A stretch of DNA of 64,000 nucleotides. It comes from Acrasis kona (taxonomy: Eukaryota; Heterolobosea; Eutetramitea; Acrasida; Acrasidae). The notes beneath the pieces are model-generated. The model saw only the letters and a program-made list of their open reading frames with translations, was not told the DNA's origin and did not search any database. A program made the position numbers and the translations under genes. Location of the stretch: positions 1 to 64,000 of the forward strand of contig JAOPGA020001609.1 in assembly GCA_026419775.2 (NCBI GenBank). Direction: 5' to 3'. Of this stretch, positions 1 through 8,773 are shown one piece after another. The stretch's first letter is position 1. Every line of letters begins with the position of its first letter.

Positions 1-509
1 GTAGGTATACTGCAGCCAAGTTGGAATACAATACTGTTTGAGTTCCTTGAATTGTGGAGGAATGGTGTCTACATCTTCATCGCCCTCATATATATTGTGG
101 CATCTTTTGCTGAGAGTGATTCATTCCTCTTCCTGTATTTTTTCTTGCCTTTCCTTCTCCTTTTTCGTTTTTCTCTTCCTCCTCATCTTGATCCGTAATN
201 NCTTCAAATGTGACACCATTTGTTACTTCAATGTTAGGTGCGTTTGGTGCACACACTAAGAGTGCTGATCTATAGTTTTTTTTCTGCATCTTCATATTTT
301 CCAATTTTGAAAAATTGATTTCCTTCCTCCTTGTATCGTATCACCTTAGGGTTATAGAGAGTTAAGTGGAATGGCGACATACCTTTTCAATATCTACGTT
401 CTTCCATGCTTCATAATCAATAACAGGCGGTTTGGGTTCCTTCGCCTCTTCTTTTGCCTCTTGAATGATTTCTTGTACGAAAGCTTCTGGTTCTGTTGTT
501 TGTGACATG
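1..509 (-). CDS. Tetratricopeptide-repeat protein, partial, with frame breaks
   Basis: The gene starts at the ATG at 509 and leaves the window at position 1. Exon 1 (509-383) encodes an acidic, Glu/Lys-rich leader. A 38-nt intron (382-345, GTATGT to AAG) joins in phase to a helix-turn-helix segment containing EEGNQFFKIGKYEDAE, a typical TPR helix pair as in TTC1-like co-chaperones. The frame then slips at an A8 run on the minus strand (276-283): one A fewer gives continuous TPR sequence. After an acidic linker with two ambiguous bases (199-200), a further helix (PPQFKELKQYCIPTWLQ) lies in another frame at 1-90, so a second indel or intron is likely. Function beyond protein-protein interaction is unknown. 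The TPR call is fairly safe; the exact structure is not. Confidence 0.5.
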
Positions 510-574
510 TTGTAATTGTTTTGTTGAACTATTTTTGGTGTTTTTGTGATTTGAACATTTTTCACAAGTCTGGA
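510..574. promoter_or_regulatory. Short divergent intergenic region (bidirectional promoter)
   Basis: Only 65 bp separate the start codons of the minus-strand TPR gene (509) and the plus-strand methyltransferase (575). Any promoter elements for both genes must lie here or inside the first codons. The stretch is T-rich on the plus strand with no recognisable TATA box. Confidence 0.4.
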
Positions 575-1453
575 ATGAGGGTTATCACAAGCACACATAG
601 TGATTTATTCAAGCGATTAATGCTTCTCAACAAAAAAGTACTAAAACTATCAAAGATTGATAACAACTCTACAATTCTTGTCAGCGGAAATAAAATGGTT
701 TCAGAGGTCTGCTCCGTCATAAAACCAAATTTAATATTAACAACACCAAGTGCTTTACCATACTGGCAGAATAAAATTGAGGCACCACAGAAAAATTTTC
801 AGGTCGCTGAAGATCATATTATTAAAAAAGTTATGAGTGTCGAAAATTTAACGTCAGATAGTGAGGCAGTAGTAGCAGAGGTACCAGTACCGCCACCAAA
901 ACAGCTTGCAGATCTAGTACCAACGAGCTCTCCTAAGCCACTAATGATTGCGTGCTACGAGTTATTAGACCCAGGTAACATGGGTAACATTATTCGCACC
1001 TGCTACAGTCTTGGTTGTAACTCACTACTCATGTTCGAAAATACCGTGAGTCCCTACAACTCGAAGTGCACAAAAGCAGCGAGAGGATCTAATTTATTTT
1101 TACCAATATCATCTATAAACTGGCCTGAGCTGAGCAATTACGTTAATACGAACAACATGGCCTGTATATTCGCGTCATGTTCAACTTCGAATGACGACGC
1201 TTCAATCAACCTTAACAAACTGATTACTGATCCAAATTCTAGATCTACGTTGAGTAAATTTAATGGATATGTGGTTGTGATGGGATCAGAGCACCATGGA
1301 ATCACAAATGACGTCATTCTAAAAAGTGGTGTAGACAAGAAAAACACTATACACATTCACATTCCCATGACAAATAATTTTGATTCGCTCAATGTATCCG
1401 TGGCATGTTCCCTTATCGTACATACAATTAAACAAATTTTCTGTCAACCATAA
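575..1453 (+). CDS. SpoU/TrmH-family RNA 2'-O-methyltransferase (MRM3-like)
   Basis: This 292-residue protein has the SPOUT methyltransferase core that transfers methyl from S-adenosylmethionine to a ribose 2'-OH of RNA. Motif 1 is LLDPGNMGNIIRTCYSLGCN, motif 2 is VVVMGSEHHGI, and motif 3 is the IPMTNNFDSLNVSVACSLIV segment near the C-terminus; the Asn, Glu and Asn-Ser-Leu-Asn-like positions are all recognisable. The N-terminal part resembles the small substrate-binding domain of TrmH proteins such as mitochondrial 16S rRNA methyltransferase MRM3/RNMTL1. I chose the ATG at 575 because the sequence before it has no upstream ATG in frame; the open frame extends to a TTG at 521. A mitochondrial or plastid-like rRNA or a tRNA substrate is possible. 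The gene is convergent with the rhamnosidase gene, 76 bp away. Confidence 0.85.
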   Translation: MRVITSTHSDLFKRLMLLNKKVLKLSKIDNNSTILVSGNKMVSEVCSVIKPNLILTTPSALPYWQNKIEAPQKNFQVAEDHIIKKVMSVENLTSDSEAVVAEVPVPPPKQLADLVPTSSPKPLMIACYELLDPGNMGNIIRTCYSLGCNSLLMFENTVSPYNSKCTKAARGSNLFLPISSINWPELSNYVNTNNMACIFASCSTSNDDASINLNKLITDPNSRSTLSKFNGYVVVMGSEHHGITNDVILKSGVDKKNTIHIHIPMTNNFDSLNVSVACSLIVHTIKQIFCQP

Positions 1454-1529
1454 CCAAACCACACAACAGAGAACATTGTCAAATAAAAACAAATAATGCA
1501 TTCATGAACAATCAATGAGGTCAACTAAT

Positions 1530-4139
1530 TTATTTAATCATTACAATATGTACTCCAGATCCCAAATTCACATGTACAAGTCCATCCACATGCTCCACAT
1601 CCTTAACTTTGCCATCATCCCAAGTCAACTCATAACCAGATTTTAATTGTAATCTAGCAACGCTGTTCACAGGGACCTGCAAAACCAACTTTGTATCGTT
1701 ATTAACTCCACGACTCCACTGAACCTTAATCTCACCGCGAACAGATTTATAAGAAGATTCCAAACCATCCAACAACTCGATTGCCGGTTTCAAATTAATG
1801 TAACCATAACCAGGAGAGAGCGCAGTAATACCGGCCAAGTGTTGATAAAACCAACCGCCCACACAACCAAACATGATGTGATTTCTAGAGTCCATGCCCA
1901 CATCACCCGTCGGAGAATTCCACAATTCCCAAAGAGTCGTCGCGGGTTCGACATCATTCACAACCATGTAACCCCATGAAGGATACGTTGTTTGTTTGGC
2001 GAGTCCCAATGCAACATCAACTCTACCGTATTCGGACAATACCTCCATCAAGTACTTTGTTCCCCAAATACCGGTGGTAAGATGATTCTTTTGTGTGTTG
2101 ATTACATCGTTAACCAAATAATCAAATACAGATTTTACCAATGATTCGGGAATGATGTAAGGAGCTAATTTCAAAGCGAATACTTGAGCACTTTGGAAAC
2201 CATTATCATAATATTGTTTCTCCTTGTTGTAGAACTTTTGGTGATATTCGGCACCTAATTGTTTGGCTCTCGCAATGTATGCATCGTGATCGTTTTGTTT
2301 TCCCAACACCTTTGCGAATTCTGCCATTTGGATCAAATTACGAATCACAAAGAAACTACTGGTCATGGGACCATTGACTCTTGTGAATGGAGGTGGCGGT
2401 ACCCAATCGCCGTACTTGATGATCATTTTTTCTAATCCCTTATCGGCTTCCTTGCTGTAAAAGTCAATATATCTCTTTAGTGGTTCGTAGTAGGTTGAAA
2501 GTAATTGTACATCTCCGAACGAATTCCACATGTTGGTTGCAATGTCTGGATAAGCCGTTCCCCATGCTGGATCTGCTGGGAATCCACCGTAAGCACTTTG
2601 AGGTACTGTGTCGCTGATGGTAACTCCCTTTCCGCCGCTGTTTTGATTATCGAAAATGTCGCGAATGTATTTTGTGTAGAATGCGGCCATGTCGAAATTG
2701 TAAATGCTTTCTTCCAAAACGATTGCTGCATCGGCTAGCCATCCATATCGTTCGTCACGCTGTGGACAATCGGATGGAATTCCTTTCAAATTACTGGTCT
2801 GTCCCCACCAGACTAATCTTTGGATTTGGTTGAGTATGGGTTCGCTGGTGCTGAACGTACCGACGGTGTCCACCGATGTGTATAAATGTTTTCCGACGAA
2901 TGATTCTTTTGTGAACTCTCCGGGGAAGCCTACGATCCATACGTATTGGAATCCATGGAATGTGAATTTGGGTTCGTAGTATTCGTAATCTCCCGTTCCT
3001 CTTGTGACGTAAACGTCGGTTGCTCTGGCTGAACGTAAGTTGGAAACGTCGATGGCTGTTTTGTTTTTATGTAATAATTCAGAATAGTGGATCTCAATTT
3101 TGGTTCCTGCTGGAGCTTTCACTCTGAGTCTCCCCCATCCTGTGAAATTTTGATCAAAGAATATTAAATAGTTTCCATTGATTTTTTTGATTGTTTGTAC
3201 TAGTAATTGTTTGAGGGCACGGACGGGTTGCATGACTTGTGATGAGAGGACTCCTCCAGGTGAGGGGACTTGTTTGGATTTTGTCCACGATGCGGGCTGC
3301 TTAAAGTTGGGACTGTCCCAGCCTGGTTGTTCTAATCTTGCATCGTATACTTCTCCATTGTAGACGTCATCGTAGGTGATGGGACCAAGACTTGAAGACC
3401 ATGTCTCGTCGCTGACCTTCTTGATGACACTTCCATCTTTTAATGTGATGACTAGTTGGAACAACACTCTCTTGTCCTTGTGTGATCTTTCTTGTCCATA
3501 CCATCCGTTACCGACTTCTACTCCGATAACATTCTCTCCTTGCTTGAGGTTCTTGATTACGTAGGTGCTATACAAAACTCTTTGATCATAAGAGGTCCAG
3601 GCAGGGTTGAGAAGGTCATCGCTGATCTTTTTTCCATTAATGTACAATTGGGAGTATCCAATGCCGGAAATGTAGGCGTACACATTCTTTATGGAATCTA
3701 ATGTATTGTTTAGATCGAAACTGAGTCTATGTAGCTGCTGGTGACCTATCCATTTGGCGTCTTTAAAAAAGTCATTGGAGATTGCTCCTGTATGGAATGT
3801 TGACTTTGCTAATGCACTAGCTTTGTCGTCCTTGTCAAACCACTGAACAGACCAGTCGTAGACGGTGTTGCTTGAAAGATCTTTGCCGTTGTAGGCGATT
3901 TGGCTTGTTTGATTGGATTTGATCTTCCCAGAGTCCCAGACATCACCAACCTTGATAATGTATGCGCTTTGTACTTGGTCTCCACTTTCATGACTGGGCA
4001 GCCATGAGAAACGAGGCTTTGGACTATCTACACCGATGGGGGAGGGTATATACTCTACTTTGAGATCAACGGGAGCAGATATTGATTGTTGGTGCGTCGC
4101 GATGACAAACACCAAAAGGAATATTGATATCTTGATCAT
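1530..4139 (-). CDS. Secreted alpha-L-rhamnosidase, glycoside hydrolase family 78
   Basis: A single exon encodes about 869 residues. The family removes terminal alpha-L-rhamnose from plant and bacterial glycans. The start at 4139 gives a classic signal peptide (MIKISIFLLVFVIATHQQ); an in-frame ATG at 4169 adds ten residues. After it come the Ig-like and jelly-roll N-terminal domains (residues about 25-330), then the (alpha/alpha)6 barrel. Family motifs are present: CPQRDERYGW near residue 460 and WELWNSPTGDVG plus NHIMFGCVGGW near 745-765, carrying the conserved acidic residues of the active site. A C-terminal beta domain closes the protein. Length and order match bacterial GH78 enzymes. The absence of introns and the bacterial family affinity are compatible with ancient horizontal transfer, which is inference. 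The likely role is digestion of food bacteria or plant debris outside the cell or in food vacuoles. Confidence 0.9.
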   Translation of the reverse strand: MIKISIFLLVFVIATHQQSISAPVDLKVEYIPSPIGVDSPKPRFSWLPSHESGDQVQSAYIIKVGDVWDSGKIKSNQTSQIAYNGKDLSSNTVYDWSVQWFDKDDKASALAKSTFHTGAISNDFFKDAKWIGHQQLHRLSFDLNNTLDSIKNVYAYISGIGYSQLYINGKKISDDLLNPAWTSYDQRVLYSTYVIKNLKQGENVIGVEVGNGWYGQERSHKDKRVLFQLVITLKDGSVIKKVSDETWSSSLGPITYDDVYNGEVYDARLEQPGWDSPNFKQPASWTKSKQVPSPGGVLSSQVMQPVRALKQLLVQTIKKINGNYLIFFDQNFTGWGRLRVKAPAGTKIEIHYSELLHKNKTAIDVSNLRSARATDVYVTRGTGDYEYYEPKFTFHGFQYVWIVGFPGEFTKESFVGKHLYTSVDTVGTFSTSEPILNQIQRLVWWGQTSNLKGIPSDCPQRDERYGWLADAAIVLEESIYNFDMAAFYTKYIRDIFDNQNSGGKGVTISDTVPQSAYGGFPADPAWGTAYPDIATNMWNSFGDVQLLSTYYEPLKRYIDFYSKEADKGLEKMIIKYGDWVPPPPFTRVNGPMTSSFFVIRNLIQMAEFAKVLGKQNDHDAYIARAKQLGAEYHQKFYNKEKQYYDNGFQSAQVFALKLAPYIIPESLVKSVFDYLVNDVINTQKNHLTTGIWGTKYLMEVLSEYGRVDVALGLAKQTTYPSWGYMVVNDVEPATTLWELWNSPTGDVGMDSRNHIMFGCVGGWFYQHLAGITALSPGYGYINLKPAIELLDGLESSYKSVRGEIKVQWSRGVNNDTKLVLQVPVNSVARLQLKSGYELTWDDGKVKDVEHVDGLVHVNLGSGVHIVMIK

Positions 4140-4225
4140 TTTGTTATTAATTAATTTCACAGCATTCACTCAACCAATAAAGGAATTACACCACAGCAAT
4201 TTATTGTTAGTATCCTAATCAAAAT

Positions 4226-4487
4226 AGATCACCACGCGATAAAATTTCGAACATGCTTCTAACTTCAATGCATCTCACTACGGACGGAAATATTTCTCAC
4301 CAGAGTTTATATATCAAATATTTTGTTGTTTAAGAAGTTTGAATAAATCACATTGACGAAAGTTATTAACATTTATGAGCGAGTTGTTATTTGCATAAAT
4401 GGATTAGAATCTTCATCTTCGTATTCAATATCATCTATTTCTGCTTCTCGATCATCAACTCCTCCCTCATCGTCCTGACCTGATCTT
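4226..4487 (-). repeat. Copy A of a 262-bp duplicated gene 3' end
   Basis: This stretch is nearly identical to 25783-26048 in the same orientation. Differences are a handful of substitutions and a 4-nt length change. It includes the last 38 codons of the 4373-4747 reading frame and its 3' flank, so the duplication took the tail and downstream region of a gene. Confidence 0.85.
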
Positions 4488-4747
4488 CTTTTAAAGACTT
4501 TGTTATCAATTATTGTAGTCATTTGACTCTTGTAATCTTCGACAGTAATGGGCATCTTGCATGGCGACAAGAATTGTATACGCCCATCAGGGCATACTCG
4601 AGCGCAAAAGGCGAAGGGCATTATTACTGCTTCATTTTCGCCTCCAATTAAATCCTTCACTGATGAATCGAAATTAAAGAATCCGGCTCTTTTTTTTTCT
4701 TTTTTCCAGAGTACGTTCCAATTGCATGCTTCGTTGTATGCAGTCAT
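4373..4747 (-). CDS. Hypothetical 124-residue protein with acidic tail
   Basis: I do not recognise this protein. Its N-terminal half is mixed and may be folded (NFDSSVKDLIGGENEAVIMP). The C-terminal half is strongly acidic and ends in EDEDSNPFMQITTRS. The last 38 codons recur almost unchanged at 25927-26048, including the stop codon, which suggests real coding selection or a recent copy. It lies head-to-head with the Harbinger-type transposase at 4870. Harbinger elements usually carry a second DNA-binding gene, but no Myb or SANT signature is visible here, so a link to the element is only positional. Confidence 0.4.
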   Translation of the reverse strand: MTAYNEACNWNVLWKKEKKRAGFFNFDSSVKDLIGGENEAVIMPFAFCARVCPDGRIQFLSPCKMPITVEDYKSQMTTIIDNKVFKRRSGQDDEGGVDDREAEIDDIEYEDEDSNPFMQITTRS

Positions 4748-4869
4748 ATTTTCATCTTTCTGTTTTTTTTGCGCCCATCCATACTCTCACCCTTCAACTG
4801 AATTTTCTAATTGTACAAAATTAAATTCGAACCAGAATTCTGTCCTGGGATAAAAGATTAGATCAAGAA

Positions 4870-5430
4870 ATGCCAACATCGGAGCTATTTAAAGGAATTT
4901 TGACAGTTATTGATGCTACTGAGTGCGATATACAGAGACCATTTGATTACTTTGTACAGCAGCTATATTATTCTGGGAAGAAGAAGAGGCACACTTTAAA
5001 ATACCATATTGCTTGCAATATTACCACCGGGCAGATTATTGATGTCCATGGTCCTTTTCTTGGAAAAACACATGATGTTAGCATTTCTAGGTCATGGATA
5101 TTGAGGCATAATATAGAGTTTCAGCACAATGAGTTTATTTTAGCAGATTCAGCGTATATAGGTTTAAATAGATGTCTGACACCAATTAAATGTCCAAGAG
5201 GTGGAGCGTTAACAGAGATAGAGAAAGATTTCAATACAGCGATAGGGTCTGTACGCATAGTAGTTGAGAATGCCATTCAAAGGATTAAGAAATATGGGTG
5301 CATTAAATCTAAATGGAGAAATGACCGCTCACTCCATCCTTTGGCATTTTACACATGTTCAATTGTCTCCGCAATTGAGATGAGATTATCTCCTGTAACC
5401 ACAACAATAAATCCTTTACTTCTTGCTTGA
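4870..5430 (+). CDS. PIF/Harbinger-type (HARBI1-like) DDE transposase, short
   Basis: This 186-residue reading frame holds the complete DDE_Tnp_4 catalytic core. The first Asp is D15 in IDATEC, the second is D93 in LADSAYIG, and the Glu is E133 in VVENAIQRIK. The intervening YYSGKKKRHTLKYHIA and GKTHDVSISR segments are family hallmarks. Full Harbinger transposases are about 350-400 residues with an N-terminal helix-turn-helix; that part is missing, so this is a 5'-truncated copy or the second exon of a spliced gene. No terminal inverted repeats or 3-bp target duplications could be placed. Cut-and-paste DNA transposition is the family activity; this copy is probably inactive. Confidence 0.8.
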   Translation: MPTSELFKGILTVIDATECDIQRPFDYFVQQLYYSGKKKRHTLKYHIACNITTGQIIDVHGPFLGKTHDVSISRSWILRHNIEFQHNEFILADSAYIGLNRCLTPIKCPRGGALTEIEKDFNTAIGSVRIVVENAIQRIKKYGCIKSKWRNDRSLHPLAFYTCSIVSAIEMRLSPVTTTINPLLLA

Positions 5431-5652
5431 AAAGACTTTGTTGTTACGCAATTCACCAAGATCCGCAATTATAATGCATATTAATCCTAAACTTTCGCAA
5501 AAAGATTCCGCAACTTTCGTCGACTTTCTTGTGTTACAACACAATCGCGAGAATCGTAAACAACATAACTTTTCTCTTTATTCTTAAGATACCTTCTTCT
5601 AGCGATTTTAAATACATCTCTATTGTAAAAAAACAAGAACCTACAAAAACAA
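5431..5652. other. Gene-free spacer
   Basis: Between the transposase and the tRNA I see only AT-rich sequence with short open frames. The A7 run at 5630-5636 and A5 run at 5645-5649 read as T runs on the minus strand and serve as the tRNA terminator. Confidence 0.5.
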
Positions 5653-5749
5653 CTTCGATACCAGGAATCAAACCCGGGCCTGAAGAGTGAGAGTCTTCCA
5701 TCCTATATGAATCTATATTAGTATACTGTAACCACTGGACGATATCGAA
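5653..5749 (-). tRNA. tRNA-Glu (CTC) interrupted by a 25-nt insertion in the D-loop
   Basis: Read on the minus strand, the acceptor stem TTCGATA pairs perfectly with TATCGAA. The D-stem GTCC/GGAT, anticodon arm GAAGA-CTCTCAC-TCTTC (anticodon CTC) and T-arm CCGGG-TTTGATT-CCTGG all form, with one G-T wobble in the T-stem. Position 73 is G. Leaving out bases 5704-5728 gives a canonical 72-nt tRNA-Glu; these 25 bases sit in the D-loop after GGTTA. There is no intron at the usual 37/38 site. A T5 run (5649-5645) four bases downstream fits a Pol III terminator. The box A (TCGTCCAGTGG) and box B (GGTTTGATTCC) lie on opposite sides of the insertion and are close to consensus. Confidence 0.8.
5704..5728 (-). 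other. 25-nt AT-rich insertion (candidate ectopic intron) in tRNA-Glu
   Basis: The insertion separates GTGGTTA from GGAT in the D-arm. It is almost pure A/T and contains GTATAC. I see no strong bulge-helix-bulge fold, only a weak TATA/TATA stem. It could be a non-canonical intron, or the scar of a small insertion that kills the tRNA. Confidence 0.55.
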
Positions 5750-6053
5750 TACAAATATATGAATTATAATAATTACGATACCTCTAATTTTTTGGTATTT
5801 GACAAAATCATACTGTGTTGAACAGAAAATTTAATTTGCATTAAAATCAGGGCATATGGTCATTTGATTTATTGACGTGCAAAATTCCACCGAACTGTAA
5901 TTTCGAAATTTAACATCATGCGATTAGAACGACTTGGTGGAGAAGTTCAATTAGCGAACAATCAAGCAATAAAAGCCCGTAAACATGCATGGATGGTACA
6001 CATTCTTATAATGATAGTGTTTTGACTAATGTTTTTGGTGTTGTGAAAGATAC

Positions 6054-6490
6054 TTACATTTCAAAATGTCTAATGTGCTCCTCACGTAGATTTCCAACTA
6101 CTTTTCTACAGACTAGTTCGTAAGTAAAATCGTCATCGTCATTCGCTTGTATTTCTCTACAAAAATCGGCATATCGATCATAGAGTATTTGTTTCGCGCA
6201 TGTATCATTTTTTTTAATAGGGCTTGTATCGGGACACCAATTTATAAATATTATATTACTTGCATATGACCAATCGTATAGCTTGTATGTGAAGTGTAAA
6301 AAGACGTAGCGTGGCTCATTTTTGGGTAAATTTATTTCCTCATATACTTTGTATCGGTCTCCCTTGGAAACAAGAGAGTATTTCATGTTATCGTCGTCCA
6401 CCTTTATAACTATGAATTTGTATTGGTTTTTGATGAACCCCTCGAAAGCATCTACAACCATAGGGTCGAAGGGAAGCTGTGCAGGTTTGG
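6054..6490 (-). pseudogene. ADF/cofilin-like protein, 5' end lost at a transposon junction
   Basis: The 135 residues from 6461 cover most of an actin-depolymerising-factor homology domain. Diagnostic pieces are KFIVIKVDDD, PRYVFLHFTYKL, IIFINWCPDTSPIK and the long actin-binding helix AKQILYDRYADFCREIQA. ADF/cofilins sever and depolymerise actin filaments in the cytoplasm. The frame runs open to about 6490 without the usual N-terminal start. Just upstream, on the same strand, begins the truncated DIRS-type recombinase (stop at 6495), so the first exon has been replaced by or separated from mobile DNA. At the 3' end the stop codon overlaps GTAAGT at 6055, a good splice donor, so a small last exon may follow. 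It could be a damaged paralogue or a gene with an unseen 5' exon. Confidence 0.6.
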
Positions 6491-6494
6491 CTAA

Positions 6495-7072
6495 TCATGT
6501 TTGAGCATTTTCGGCGTAGTCAATAAAAATCTCTCTTCCTTTCGGATTCGTCTTCGTTTTTGGTATATTTACATTAATACCATTTTTACGAGTAGTTATG
6601 TCACACCGACGAATACGACTCAAGTCTATTGCTCTTCCCATGATACGAATTCCCAAAGCGATCATAGCAATAATCTGAACGAAAAACAAATCCGAACGAC
6701 AAAATTGTCTTCCTCCTTTCACCCATTTGCGCCATAGCGATAGTGGAAATGCTTTCTTCAACTCCCTCCGTTCGCCCACGTCATATTTCTCCAACGCTGC
6801 TATGAATTTCTTGATGCAAAACGTGTCAAACACAGCAGGGAAACGTAACACTTTCAAAGTGTCTGACACTACGCTCTTAGCCGTTATTGTGCCCGAGTAA
6901 GTCGCATATTCGAATGCGTGCCATGACAAAAATCGCTCTGCGTCGTCTTCCGTCCACTTGTCAGTACCCAACATTTCATTGATTTCCATAAACAGTTCCA
7001 TACGATTTAGATATGTTTTCCTTGATTTGTTGGTCTCTTCAGATCGAGAGAACGTTAAGATGTGGTCAAAAA
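6495..7072 (-). pseudogene. DIRS tyrosine recombinase, C-terminally truncated
   Basis: From about residue RKFFDHILTFSRSEETNKSR onward this frame shows the N-terminal SAM-like helices and then the start of the catalytic domain (IALGIRIMGRAIDLSRIR), which carries the first catalytic Arg. It stops at 6495 after NPKGREIFIDYAENAQT, before the H-x-x-R and nucleophilic Tyr boxes. The break coincides with the cofilin-like sequence. It overlaps the preceding RNase H frame by a few codons in a different frame, as in other DIRS elements. Confidence 0.6.
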
Positions 7073-7790
7073 ATTTTCGATCAAACTCCCGTCTAGCATC
7101 ACCGCTTGGTATTGCCACTCTGTGTTCTTCCATGGTTCGACGAACAAAGTCTCTCCTTGCAGATGGGCCCATTTTGGAAGCTTCAGCCATCCCATCGCGA
7201 TGCGCTTCAACAAGGGCATCCATACCGCTGATTCCCAAGTTGGAACGATTATTATTGCTCTCGCTCTCTGCTCTATGATTAAATCTACCAGTCTCCCGAT
7301 CATTCCTATGGGTGGATTGACAAAGTTGAGATCTTTGAACCATATCTGTGTCATGCAATCTCTGGCTTCCGCTTCTGCTTCCAACCATCTGCTGTTGTAG
7401 CGAGGCACCACATTGTTCGATTTGAATGCCATTCTGTCTATCGTTGGTCTCCCGAACCGACGTACTATTTGTTGAAACACAGAGGGGTGGATCCTCCAGT
7501 CGCAGTCCCCTACTACCACTCCCCTCGACAAGCTGTCTGCTCCCCAATTGTCCTGAGACCGTACATACTCCATGTCGTAGATGTATATCCCTAATTGGAC
7601 GACCTTCGAATAAAAGGAGCGGACTCTGTTGTTCAATTCCTGTGCTGGGGAACCTCCGTTCTTCAAAGCCCCTAACCAAGTTTGGTTGTCCGTCCTGATG
7701 CGCAGACAACATCTTCGCAAGTGAGTTGAGAACCGATCCAATCCTAACAGTGTTGCATCTGCCTCTAATAAGTGAATGTGTAGTTCTTTG
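7055..7790 (-). pseudogene. DIRS RNase H plus DAM-like methyltransferase segment
   Basis: The region opens with LLEADATLLGLDRF, the metal-binding Glu of a retroelement RNase H, and continues with RTDNQTWLGALKNG and SQDNWGADSLSRG, the Asp-containing motifs near its end. Then come PTIDRMAFKSNNVVPRYNSR, NPPIGMIGRLVD and IIIVPTWESAVWMPLL. The NPP tetrad-like motif and the VPTWESA block are typical of the domain between RNase H and recombinase in DIRS elements. The reverse transcriptase is absent. Upstream in-frame stops show that the copy cannot make a full polyprotein. Confidence 0.7.
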
Positions 7791-8189
7791 ATTTGCGTGA
7801 TGCTTCAACACTCTCACACAACGCCAACATCTCATCTTTCACCGCAGCATTCGACGCAGGGATCAGATCACGTATTGCGTAGGATAAATCAACAACTCGA
7901 TCATGGGCTTTACGCAGAGCCTTATAGTCTTGAGCACCTTTCGCGTCACCTTTATCGTTGTATGACCAAAAAGTATCGTTAACTGTTTCATCTCCTCTGC
8001 CGTAGTTGAGGTTGATATTTCCTGTGGTAACTGAATATTGTGCTCTCGCACAAACTCGACCAAGATACTGATATCTGTGTTAATCAACACCTCATAAGAG
8101 AGGGTGAATAAATCCATTGTTGAACTCATGTGTGTATGTTTTCTAAAAAATCTTAACCTTCTCATCACGTTACTACCCTATTTATATCC

Positions 8190-8695
8190 TTGCAACTGGT
8201 ACAAGACTGGTGGGACGATGAAGAAGATGAAGAAGAGGCACATCAAAACAGCCCCCCAACTTCTGTAGGGCAAGATAGTCATGCTACACACATAAAAGCT
8301 CCTTCAGCATGGATGAATATATTTAATTCAGACTCGGAGGAAGAGAAAATAGAAGAACAGGAAACAGACAGCCTGTCACAGAAACTGCAATCTGTATCAG
8401 ATATTGTTTGTAAACAGCATCAATCTAAGCAGCAAAGGGGCGAATTAAAGCACAAATATGTGCCAAAGACCCGTATCAACTATTAACAGCTGATGAGCGA
8501 ACACCAAAGAAGGTCAAGAAACTATTAGATAAAAATATTGCAGCTAAAGCTATTGCTAAGGACTGCTGCTGTTTTGGGTGTTTAGAAAAGTTTACTCTTG
8601 AGAATGCAACAAGATTTACCACTGAGATGTCACCCTTTGCGGGCCTTTTCTTTTTAATATTTGTAATTTATTTTTGGTTTGGGCATTTCAAATAG
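8190..8695 (+). pseudogene. Relic coding sequence with acidic N-terminus and Cys-rich segment
   Basis: An acidic frame (8190-8486) is followed, in another frame from about 8450, by DPYQLLTADERTPKKVKKLL and then CCCFGCLEKFTLENATRF, ending at 8695. The second part looks like real coding sequence with a Cys cluster that could bind zinc. A frame change in the overlap shows decay or an unrecognised intron. I cannot name the family. The setting between a DIRS fragment and other debris suggests a transposon gene. Confidence 0.3.
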
Positions 8696-8773
8696 GAAAG
8701 TAGTGACGATGAGCGTCGACCCTCCATCCTGGTGGTATAGCAGCACATTCACAACAACAATAACAAAATAAAT

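Larger units (their letters stand above)
6495..8168 (-). mobile_element. DIRS-type tyrosine-recombinase retrotransposon, truncated
   Basis: The domain order on the minus strand is RNase H, a methyltransferase-like region with NPP motif, then a tyrosine recombinase in an overlapping frame. This is the 3' half of DIRS1-class retroelements, which integrate through a recombinase instead of an integrase. No reverse transcriptase domain is visible upstream. The recombinase is cut off before its His-x-x-Arg and Tyr residues. I could not find inverted terminal repeats or an internal complementary region. The reading frame at 7863-8168 upstream of the RNase H may belong to the element but matches nothing I know. 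Confidence 0.7.
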
